Below, in pieces: positions 1-4,974 of a DNA stretch of 6,530 nt. This DNA comes from Actinomycetes bacterium (GTDB taxonomy: Bacteria; Actinomycetota; Actinomycetes; Prado026), in contig JALOLN010000113.1 of NCBI GenBank assembly GCA_025455945.1, positions 1 to 6,530 on the forward strand. Reading direction: 5' to 3'. Position 1 is the stretch's first letter, and each line of letters begins with the position of its first letter. Made by a program: the position numbers and the translations under genes. Under the pieces are notes generated by a model. It was not told the origin of the DNA, made no database searches, and saw nothing but the letters and a program-made list of their open reading frames with translations.

Positions 1-1
1 C

Positions 2-859
2 GGGGTCGACCCGGCGGAGGCCTCGGTGCACACCAACAGGACCCTGACCGAGATCAACGGCAACCCATCGGTCTCCGGGCCGGTGACCTCGTCGCTGGAC
101 AGCGCGGGCAGCAGCAACAACTTCGCGTCCAACCCGGGCGGGACGGTCATGAAGAAGAAGCCGCAGAAGGTGCCCGTGATCAGCGCGCGCTCGATCTATC
201 GCCACGCAGTGGCCTCCGACCCCACCGCGAGCAACCGGTGGTACGACCTGTGCCCGAACAGCGAGGTCCGAGCCTGGTCGTCGGGCGGCCCCTGCACCGG
301 CACGGTGCTCAACGGCGGGGCCCCGAGCTTCCGCGGCTGGACGCACGACAGTGGCAACCACACCTGGATCGCCACGCGCAACACCGAGGACGGCATCTAC
401 TTCGCGCACGAGAGCAACGTCGACGTCGGCTCCGGCAACGGGGAGTTCAACAACATCACCGTCATCGCGTCGTCGCAGAACCCGAGCTCGTGCAACACCA
501 AGCGGTACGGCAACATCGTCTGGGACCACTTCACGATGCGCGCGCCGTCGTACCCGAATCTGTTCCTGCTGGCCGACGCGGACATCGCCACGGGCGCCAA
601 CTTCACGGCCGGCAGCGGCATCGCCGCACCACCGGTGGTCAGCGGCATGTTCGTCGCCGGTGACCAGATCCAGCTGGAGACCTCCAGCTCGGGGGCCGTC
701 GGGTCCGTGCTCGCAGGTGACCAGTGCAGCACCAGCGACCTCGTCGACGAGAACGAGGTCAAGAACCCCACCGTCTATTACGACCCGAAGTCCGACGCGC
801 CGTTCACCAGCATCATCAGCACGACACTGTGGCTGGAGTACCCGGGGGTGAAGCCCTGA
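2..859 (+). CDS. PilX-like minor pilin / pilus surface protein, 3' part
   Basis: This reading frame is open from the first bases of the window, so the gene starts upstream; the GTG at 26 is an internal codon and not a credible start. About 285 C-terminal residues are visible. The sequence is rich in Asn, Gly, Ser and Thr, with beta-helix-like segments near the fragment's start (EINGNPSVSG) and near its end (SGMFVAGDQIQLETSS, then SVLAGDQCS and the NPTVYYD segment). Phrases of the type 'gly-x-Val-x-Ala-x-x-Gln-x-x-x' followed by 'N-P-T-x-x-Y' are typical, in my experience, of C-termini of PilX-like pilus proteins. Four cysteines (fragment residues about 84, 98, 164, 242) could form two disulfides outside the membrane. 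The N-terminal class III signal and hydrophobic helix that would confirm a pilin are outside the window. Its position in the same frame just before pilD supports a T4P substrate. The alternative is an unrelated secreted protein. Confidence 0.7.
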   Translation, partial: GVDPAEASVHTNRTLTEINGNPSVSGPVTSSLDSAGSSNNFASNPGGTVMKKKPQKVPVISARSIYRHAVASDPTASNRWYDLCPNSEVRAWSSGGPCTGTVLNGGAPSFRGWTHDSGNHTWIATRNTEDGIYFAHESNVDVGSGNGEFNNITVIASSQNPSSCNTKRYGNIVWDHFTMRAPSYPNLFLLADADIATGANFTAGSGIAAPPVVSGMFVAGDQIQLETSSSGAVGSVLAGDQCSTSDLVDENEVKNPTVYYDPKSDAPFTSIISTTLWLEYPGVKP

Positions 860-876
860 GCGGCCCCCCGCTCGGG
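855..876 (+). promoter_or_regulatory. Stem-loop across the stop codon, ahead of pilD
   Basis: Bases 855-863 (CCTGAGCGG) can pair with 868-876 (CCGCTCGGG) around a CCCC loop, giving nine pairs with one T-G wobble. The stem contains the stop codon of the upstream gene, and its 3' arm ends 13 bases before the pilD GTG. It takes in the only G run near the expected ribosome binding position. No T tract follows, so it is not a classical intrinsic terminator. It could limit pilD translation or stabilise the 3' end of the upstream message. Hairpins arise easily by chance at this GC content. Confidence 0.3.
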
Positions 877-889
877 TAGAAACGACGTC

Positions 890-1675
890 GTGGCTCCCCT
901 CCTCGTCGCCGGCTGCGCGCTGCTCGGCCTGGTCGTCGGCTCATTCCTCACCGTCGTCATCTACCGCGTGCCGCGGGGGGAGTCGGTGGTCCGGCCCCGC
1001 TCGCGCTGCCCGGGGTGCGGCACCGAGATCGCCGCACGGGACAACATCCCCGTGCTGTCCTGGCTGGTGCTGAGGGGGCGGTGCCGGCACTGCGGCGAGA
1101 CGATCAGCGTCCGCTACCCCGTCGTGGAGCTGCTCACCGCCGCCGTGTTCGGCCTGTTCGCCTGGCAGTTCCGCGACGCCGTCGCGGCGCTGCCCGGGTT
1201 CTTGTGGCTGGCCGGGGTCGGCATCGCCCTGGCCGCCATCGACATCGACACCAAGCGCCTGCCCAACGCCCTCACCCTGCCGTCCTACGTGGTCGGCGGG
1301 GTGCTGCTCCTGCTGCCCGCGCTGGTCGACGGCGACTGGCCGGCGTACCTGCGGGCCTGGCTCGGCGCCGCGGCGCTGTTTGCCTTCTACTTCCTGCTCG
1401 CGCTGGTGTACCCGGCGGGGATGGGGTTCGGCGACGTCAAGCTGGCCGGCGTCCTCGGCCTGTACCTCGGCTGGCTGGGCTGGGGGGTGCTCGTCGTCGG
1501 GGGCTTCCTCGGCTTCCTGCTCGGTGGGGTCCTCGGCGGTCTGCTCATGGTGGTCGGCCGGGCCGGGCGCAAGACGAAGATCCCCTTCGGCCCGTTCATG
1601 ATCCTGGGGGCGTTCCTCGCCGTCTTCGTGGGGCAGCCGGTGGCCGACTGGTACCTCGGCACGCTCGGCGGTTGA
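890..1675 (+). CDS. pilD: Type IV prepilin peptidase / N-methyltransferase PilD
   Basis: This is a polytopic membrane aspartic protease that cleaves the short leader of prepilins on the cytoplasmic side and then methylates the new N-terminus. The 261-residue length is usual for the family. The N-terminal domain (about residues 5-95) carries GSFLTVVIYRVP and two CxxC pairs (Cys40/43 and Cys65/68), the zinc-type tetracysteine motif linked to the bifunctional peptidase/methylase form. The A24 peptidase domain follows. It has the first catalytic Asp in AAIDIDTKRLPN (likely Asp118), the second in GMGFGDVKL (Asp182), and the conserved IPFGPFM near residue 231. Roughly seven or eight hydrophobic segments are visible. 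GTG 890 is the first in-frame start after a stop at 857-859, although the ribosome binding site (GGGTAGA-like) is weak. The gene lies 30 bases after a likely pilus substrate, so coupled expression is probable. Confidence 0.95.
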   Translation: MAPLLVAGCALLGLVVGSFLTVVIYRVPRGESVVRPRSRCPGCGTEIAARDNIPVLSWLVLRGRCRHCGETISVRYPVVELLTAAVFGLFAWQFRDAVAALPGFLWLAGVGIALAAIDIDTKRLPNALTLPSYVVGGVLLLLPALVDGDWPAYLRAWLGAAALFAFYFLLALVYPAGMGFGDVKLAGVLGLYLGWLGWGVLVVGGFLGFLLGGVLGGLLMVVGRAGRKTKIPFGPFMILGAFLAVFVGQPVADWYLGTLGG

Positions 1676-1681
1676 GGGAAT

Positions 1682-1711
1682 CCGGGCCGCGGGCTCAAGG
1701 CGCCGCCCCGG
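1682..1711 (+). terminator. Possible GC-rich hairpin after pilD
   Basis: Seven bases after the pilD stop, CCGGG (1682-1686) can pair with CCCGG (1707-1711). GCGG (1689-1692) can pair with CCGC (1703-1706), leaving a two-base bulge and a ten-base loop. No T tract follows. It may be a weak terminator or part of the pilM leader structure. Given the GC content, this is only suggestive. Confidence 0.22.
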
Positions 1712-1733
1712 TCCGCCGATCAACCCGCTGACA

Positions 1734-1749
1734 TCGCCCGTACGGGCGA
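1734..1749. promoter_or_regulatory. 16-bp perfect palindrome upstream of pilM
   Basis: TCGCCCGTACGGGCGA reads identically on both strands and is centred 47-48 bases before the pilM GTG. As DNA it could be an operator for a dimeric regulator. As RNA it would fold into a six-pair stem with a GUAC loop. A second inverted repeat follows at 1755-1768 (GCGGCC, two bases, GGCCGC), just ahead of the ribosome binding site. The 113-base gap between pilD and pilM (1676-1788) has no ORF that I believe and no recognisable -10/-35 pair. I can assign no known regulator to this site. Confidence 0.4.
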
Positions 1750-1771
1750 CCAGCGCGGCCTCGGCCGCCTC

Positions 1772-1780
1772 GGGGAAGGG
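1772..1780 (+). promoter_or_regulatory. Ribosome binding site of pilM
   Basis: GGGGAAGGG lies eight bases before the GTG at 1789, which supports that start. It is directly preceded by CCTC (1768-1771), and another CCTC sits at 1759-1762. Both could pair with part of this purine run, so partial masking in the RNA is possible. Confidence 0.65.
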
Positions 1781-1788
1781 TTGGCGTC

Positions 1789-2853
1789 GTGGCAGGACGA
1801 ACCGCCATCGGTCTCGACATCGGGACGTCGGGGGTGCGCGCCGCCGAGCTGAGCTTCGGCAAGGGTGAGGTCACCCTCGCCAAGTTCGGCCAGGTGGCCC
1901 TCCCGGAGGGGGCAGTGCGAGACGGCGAGGTCGTCGACGTCGCCGCCGTCGCCGAGGCGCTCAAGCAGCTCTGGGCGCACACCAAGTTCACCAGCAAGAA
2001 GGTCGTCATCGGCGTCGCCAACCAGAAGGTGATCGTCCGCCAGGTCGACCTGCCCTGGCTCCCCGAGGACGAGCTGCACGAGTCGCTCGCCTTCCAGGTC
2101 CAGGACTTCGTCCCGATGCCCGTCGAGCACGCGGTGCTGGACTTCTACACCCTCGAGGAGAGCGTCAACGACGCCGGTGCGCGCATGGTGCGCGGCCTGC
2201 TCGTCGCGGCCTCCCGCGAGATGGTCCTCAACGCCGTCCACGCGGTGCAGAAGGCCGGACTCGTCCCCATGATGGTCGACCTGTCGTCGTTCGCCGTGCT
2301 GCGCTCGCTGGCCCGCACCGACCACCTCGGGATGGGCTCGGAGGTCGAGGCCCTCGTCGACGTCGGGGCCCGGGTCACCAACATCGTCGTCCACCAGGGC
2401 GGCGTCCCGCGCTTCATCCGCATCCTGCTGATGGGCGGGCAGGACCTCACCGACGCCGTCGCCGACCGCATGGGGGTGTCGCCGGCCCAGGCCGAGGCGA
2501 TGAAGCAGGAGCTCGGCCTCGTCGACAGCGCGGCCGCCATGGACGCCCAGGCGGCGGTCCGGGTCATCGACTCCGCGGCGGCCTCCTTCGTCGACGAGGT
2601 CCGCGGGTCGCTCGACTACTACATGGCGTCCAGCGGCTCGAGCCAGATCTCCCGGCTGCTGCTCACCGGCGGGGGCGGGCGGCTGGCCGGCCTCGCCCAG
2701 CGGTTGGAGACCGCCACGCGCATCCCCGTCGAGCACGGGAACCCGCTGGCCGCGCTCTCGCTCGGCCGGACCGGGCTGAGCCCGGAGCAGATCCAGTTCG
2801 TCGAGCCGCTCGCCGTCGTCCCCGTCGGTCTCGCCCTCGGAGCAGTGTCATGA
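1789..2853 (+). CDS. pilM: Type IV pilus assembly ATPase-fold protein PilM
   Basis: PilM is a cytoplasmic actin/FtsA-like protein that binds nucleotide and the N-terminal tail of PilN, linking the pilus alignment complex to the cytoplasmic motor side. At 354 residues it has the usual family length. Visible motifs are the phosphate-1 loop AIGLDIGTSGVRAAEL (6-21), the SHS2-like region with LPWLPEDELHESLAFQVQDF (88-107) followed by VPMPVEHAVLDF, phosphate-2 VDVGARVTNIVV (190-201), the segment GGQDLTDAVADRMGVSPAQAE (216-236) and the adenosine motif LLLTGGGGRLAGL (290-302). The start at 1789 is fixed by a good ribosome binding site and by the conserved N-terminus. The stop overlaps the pilN start as ATGA, indicating translational coupling. 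No key motif is missing. FtsA or EutJ-type relatives are excluded by the pilN/pilO context. Confidence 0.95.
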   Translation: MAGRTAIGLDIGTSGVRAAELSFGKGEVTLAKFGQVALPEGAVRDGEVVDVAAVAEALKQLWAHTKFTSKKVVIGVANQKVIVRQVDLPWLPEDELHESLAFQVQDFVPMPVEHAVLDFYTLEESVNDAGARMVRGLLVAASREMVLNAVHAVQKAGLVPMMVDLSSFAVLRSLARTDHLGMGSEVEALVDVGARVTNIVVHQGGVPRFIRILLMGGQDLTDAVADRMGVSPAQAEAMKQELGLVDSAAAMDAQAAVRVIDSAAASFVDEVRGSLDYYMASSGSSQISRLLLTGGGGRLAGLAQRLETATRIPVEHGNPLAALSLGRTGLSPEQIQFVEPLAVVPVGLALGAVS

Positions 2854-3515
2854 GCACCACGACCGCGGTGAGCACCGCGACCTTCCCCCGCGTCAACCTG
2901 CTGCCCCCGGAGATCGCCGAGGAGACCCGCTTCCGCAGCATCCGGGCCCTCCTGGCGCTGTCCGTGGTGGGGGCCCTGGCGGTCGTGGGCGGGCTGTACC
3001 TGTTCGCCTCGAACGAGGCCACCGCAGCCCAGGAGTCCCTGGACGCGGCGCAGGCGACCAACACCTCGCTGAAGGCCGAGGAGGCCAAGTACGCCGAGGT
3101 GCCGCGGGTCTACGCCGCCGTGGCGATCGCGGAGAACCAGCTGACGGTCGCGATGGGCCAGGAGATCAGGTACTCCTACGTGCTCAACGACCTCGCGCTG
3201 ACCATCCCCGACGACGTGTGGCTCACCAGCCTCACCGTCGAGCAGGACGTCGACGGCACGGCCCCGGTCGAGGGCGCCTGGGGCACCCCGGCCATCGGGA
3301 CCATCACTCACCAGGGCATGGCGGTGAGCTACGACGACGTGGCCGCGTGGCTGGACGTCCTCGGCAAGAACACCGACTTCACCGACCCGTACCTCACCAG
3401 CGCCACCGAGACCGACCCGATCGGGGACACCGACGTCCTGGAGTTCGAGTCCTCCGCGGCGCTGACCAGCGACGCCCTGTCGAACCGCTACACCGCGAAG
3501 GCGGCCCAGTCATGA
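2850..3515 (+). CDS. pilN: Type IV pilus assembly protein PilN
   Basis: PilN is a bitopic membrane protein that binds PilM through a short cytoplasmic tail and pairs with PilO outside the membrane. The diagnostic tail motif is visible as RVNLLPPEIAEE (14-25), corresponding to the INLLP motif that docks in PilM. It is followed by one transmembrane helix (about 32-53), an Ala/Glu-rich probable coiled coil (about 55-100) and a C-terminal small alpha/beta domain (about 105-210; for example DDVWLTSLTVEQ and YDDVAAWLDVLGKN). The 221-residue length is normal. The ATG overlaps the pilM stop (ATGA), with GGAG at 2839-2842 seven bases upstream. It ends in another ATGA overlap with pilO, so PilM, PilN and PilO are probably made in linked amounts. 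Confidence 0.92.
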   Translation: MSTTTAVSTATFPRVNLLPPEIAEETRFRSIRALLALSVVGALAVVGGLYLFASNEATAAQESLDAAQATNTSLKAEEAKYAEVPRVYAAVAIAENQLTVAMGQEIRYSYVLNDLALTIPDDVWLTSLTVEQDVDGTAPVEGAWGTPAIGTITHQGMAVSYDDVAAWLDVLGKNTDFTDPYLTSATETDPIGDTDVLEFESSAALTSDALSNRYTAKAAQS

Positions 3516-4234
3516 CCCGCACCCGGAAGTGGACCCTCGGGACGGCACTGGCCATCGTGCTGCTGCTGCTCGCGGGCTGGTTCCTCGTGATCTCCCCCAA
3601 GCGCAGCGAGGCGGCCGAGCTGACCGACCAGGCGGCGGCGCAGGAGCAGGCCAACACCGTCCTGCGCGGCAAGATCGCCGTGCTGAAGTCCCAGGCGGAG
3701 GACCTGCCCGCGCAGGAGGCCGCGCTGGCGGCGATGCGGCAGAAGCTGCCGGCCAACCCGGCGCTGCCCGGTCTGGTCCGCTCGCTGTCGAGCATCGCGG
3801 CCAAGTCCGGCGTCGTGCTGGTGGGGATCGAGCCGCAGACGCCCGTCGTCATGACGGACCCGGCGGCCGCCGCGGCCGCCGCGGCCGCTGCGGCGACACC
3901 CACGACGACCACTGAGGGGTCGGAGACGGGCGCCGCGGCCACCGCTGCCCCGCCCGCCCCCGAGCTGGGGCTGAAGATGATCCCGGTCACCATCGAGGTG
4001 ACGGGCAGCTACTTCGACATCGAGCAGTTCTTCAACAAGGTCGAGGACCTCACCCGCTCGATGCTCGTCAGCGGCTTCACGATCCAGTCCGACGACACCG
4101 CCGAGGGCGCGACGTCCGACCTCACGGCCGAGATCGACGCCCGGGTGTTCTTCGCCCCGGTGCCGGCTCCGGCCGCCTCCGGCGCGGCCGCGACCACCGC
4201 GACCGCCCCGACCACGACCGCCCCGACCAGCTAG
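3512..4234 (+). CDS. pilO: Type IV pilus assembly protein PilO, with low-complexity insertions
   Basis: PilO is the partner of PilN in the inner-membrane alignment complex. The ATG at 3512 overlaps the pilN stop and is preceded by GAAGG at 3497-3501. The same frame is open further upstream, but that is inside pilN. The 240 residues contain a short cytoplasmic tail, one transmembrane helix (about 8-27), a coiled coil (about 31-80; QAAAQEQANTVLRGKIAVLK) and a ferredoxin-like domain. That domain runs from PALPGLVRSLSSIAAKSGV (83-101) to the family motif GSYFDIEQFFNKVEDL (165-180). The domain is split by an odd insert: 11 consecutive Ala (118-128), TPTTTT and a Pro/Ala/Thr-rich stretch to about residue 150. 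A Thr/Ala/Pro-rich tail (about 217-240) follows the last beta strand. These additions make it longer than a minimal PilO. Operon order and domain layout make the call firm, although sequence conservation in PilO is low. Confidence 0.9.
   Translation: MTRTRKWTLGTALAIVLLLLAGWFLVISPKRSEAAELTDQAAAQEQANTVLRGKIAVLKSQAEDLPAQEAALAAMRQKLPANPALPGLVRSLSSIAAKSGVVLVGIEPQTPVVMTDPAAAAAAAAAAATPTTTTEGSETGAAATAAPPAPELGLKMIPVTIEVTGSYFDIEQFFNKVEDLTRSMLVSGFTIQSDDTAEGATSDLTAEIDARVFFAPVPAPAASGAAATTATAPTTTAPTS
3863..3895 (+). repeat. In-frame 9-bp minisatellite encoding poly-alanine in PilO
   Basis: The unit GCGGCCGCC occurs at 3863-3871 and 3872-3880, then as GCGGCCGCT at 3881-3889, followed by GCGGCG. It encodes 11 Ala codons in a row. 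Because nine bases are three codons, gain or loss of a unit would change the linker length without a frameshift. Each unit, with the following bases, includes the self-complementary octamer GCGGCCGC. Confidence 0.9.
4201..4230 (+). repeat. 15-bp tandem duplication at the pilO 3' end
   Basis: GACCGCCCCGACCAC (4201-4215) is followed directly by GACCGCCCCGACCAG (4216-4230), which matches in 14 of 15 positions. It encodes the repeated TAPTT/TAPTS tail just before the stop, pointing to recent growth of the low-complexity tail by duplication. Confidence 0.85.
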
Positions 4235-4243
4235 CCGAGCCAC

Positions 4244-4249
4244 GAGGAG
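4244..4249 (+). promoter_or_regulatory. Ribosome binding site of the PilP-like gene
   Basis: GAGGAG lies nine bases before the ATG at 4259. Unlike pilN and pilO, this gene does not overlap its predecessor and has its own strong site, so it need not depend on translational coupling to pilO. Confidence 0.8.
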
Positions 4250-4258
4250 TGCGTTCCC

Positions 4259-4867
4259 ATGAGTGAGCAGAACTTCCCGCTCGGCGGCGGCGTGGGTGTC
4301 GCCGAGCCCGAGCCGACCGTCGAGGAGACGCCGGCCGGTGGGTCGCGGGGGGTCCTCCTGGCCGTCCTGGGCCTGGCCGTCGCCGTCGTCATCGGCCTGG
4401 CCGCCTACTTCCTGCTGTTCTCGGGCGGGTCGGAGGAGGTCGCCTCGGGTCCGGTGACGCCGCCGGCGCCGAGCGCCAGCACCGCGCCGTCAACCGCGCC
4501 GTCCGCCTCCGCTCCGGCGCCGGCCGCGGTCCCGCCGACGTTCGACGAGAACGTGGGCACGGACCCGTTCAAGGCGCAGGTCGTGGCTCCCGCACCGGAG
4601 CCGTCCGGTGCCGCGGCAGGGACCGCCGATTCCACCGGCACCACCAGCGGGACGGTGGTCCAGCTGCAGCTGCTGTCGGTCGCCGACGACAGCTCGGTGC
4701 TCGACGCCCAGGTGGACGGCACGCCGTACAAGGGACTTGCGGTCGGGTCGTCGTTCGCCACCTACTTCAAGGTGTACGGCATCTTCGACGGCCGCTGCGC
4801 AGGCTTCCTGTTCGGCGACCAGACCGTGGCGCTGTGCGAGGGTGACACGGCCAACCTCAGCAAGTAG
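4259..4867 (+). CDS. Single-pass membrane protein, candidate PilP-like pilus subunit
   Basis: I do not recognise this 202-residue protein by sequence family, but its layout is informative. A short acidic cytoplasmic tail (1-30) precedes one transmembrane helix (about 31-54). A long Pro/Ala/Ser linker (about 61-93) leads to the motif NVGTDPFKAQV (98-108), then a second Gly/Ala/Thr linker. The C-terminal domain (about 132-202) looks all-beta: VVQLQLLSV, SVLDAQVDGTPYKGLAVG, YFKVYGIFDG, CAGFLFGDQTVALCEGDT. A DPF motif followed by a small beta domain with 'v-dg-x-x-y-x-x-l-x-x-G' turns recalls PilP and the HR domain of GspC. The two cysteines (180 and 193) may form a disulfide in the external domain. 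It sits directly after pilO (24-base gap), where pilP lies in Gram-negative pilMNOP operons. PilP normally contacts the PilQ secretin and is a lipoprotein; here there is a TM anchor and no secretin in view. The role is inferred, not proven. Confidence 0.6.
   Translation: MSEQNFPLGGGVGVAEPEPTVEETPAGGSRGVLLAVLGLAVAVVIGLAAYFLLFSGGSEEVASGPVTPPAPSASTAPSTAPSASAPAPAAVPPTFDENVGTDPFKAQVVAPAPEPSGAAAGTADSTGTTSGTVVQLQLLSVADDSSVLDAQVDGTPYKGLAVGSSFATYFKVYGIFDGRCAGFLFGDQTVALCEGDTANLSK
4481..4504 (+). repeat. 12-bp tandem duplication in the linker of the PilP-like gene
   Basis: ACCGCGCCGTCA (4481-4492) is followed by ACCGCGCCGTCC (4493-4504), an 11 of 12 match, encoding TAPS twice within the Pro/Ala/Ser linker. 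It is in frame, so it would alter only linker length. Confidence 0.8.
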
Positions 4868-4886
4868 CACGCGGATCGACCAGCGA

Positions 4887-4912
4887 CGGGCCGCCCCTCG
4901 GGGGGCGGCCCG
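4887..4912 (+). terminator. Strong hairpin ending the pilus operon
   Basis: Twenty bases after the stop of the PilP-like gene, 4887-4897 (CGGGCCGCCCC) pairs perfectly with 4902-4912 (GGGGCGGCCCG) around a TCGG tetraloop. The outer bases CGAC (4884-4887) can alternatively pair with GTCG (4918-4921). No clear T tract follows, which is common for actinobacterial terminators. Its place between two functionally unrelated gene groups supports a terminator role. The sequence is self-complementary, so the helix would also form in a transcript of the other strand. Confidence 0.65.
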
Positions 4913-4959
4913 CCGCCGTCGTTCCCAGTGGCGTCGAACCGGCCGGGGCACACCGCCGT

Positions 4960-4965
4960 GGGAGG
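4960..4965 (+). promoter_or_regulatory. Ribosome binding site of aroC, deciding the start
   Basis: GGGAGG ends nine bases before the ATG at 4975 but only three bases before the in-frame GTG at 4969. The spacing favours the ATG. The ATG start also gives the family's usual N-terminus, MLRWLTAGESHG. No convincing promoter elements are seen between the hairpin and this site. Confidence 0.75.
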
Positions 4966-4974
4966 ATCGTGGCC

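Noticed and set aside
26..28. GTG at 26 as the start of the first gene
   Set aside because: The frame is open upstream to the window edge, there is no plausible ribosome binding site, and the protein would lack any signal or membrane segment.
941..1723. Open frames opposite and overlapping pilD (minus 941-1723, plus 1015-1731)
   Set aside because: Low-complexity Gln/Glu/Arg/Gly-rich translations with no motifs; pilD in the other frame has all its family motifs.
1676..1788. c-di-GMP (GEMM) riboswitch before pilM
   Set aside because: T4P genes make this attractive, but the conserved core sequences of the class are not present.
1720..2736. Long minus-strand open frame opposite pilM
   Set aside because: Its composition (Asp/Gly/His/Arg-rich, no domain pattern) is that of a shadow of pilM.
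3218..3511. Upstream extension of the pilO frame
   Set aside because: It lies wholly inside pilN in another frame and encodes Arg/His/Gly-rich shadow sequence; the ATG at 3512 gives the proper tail and TM helix.
3863..3889. Repeated GCGGCCGC palindromes as an operator array
   Set aside because: They lie inside the coding region and are explained by alternating Ala codons in a 9-bp minisatellite.
4969..4974. GTG at 4969 as the aroC start
   Set aside because: It is only three bases from the GGGAGG site, while the ATG at 4975 has normal spacing and gives the usual family N-terminus.
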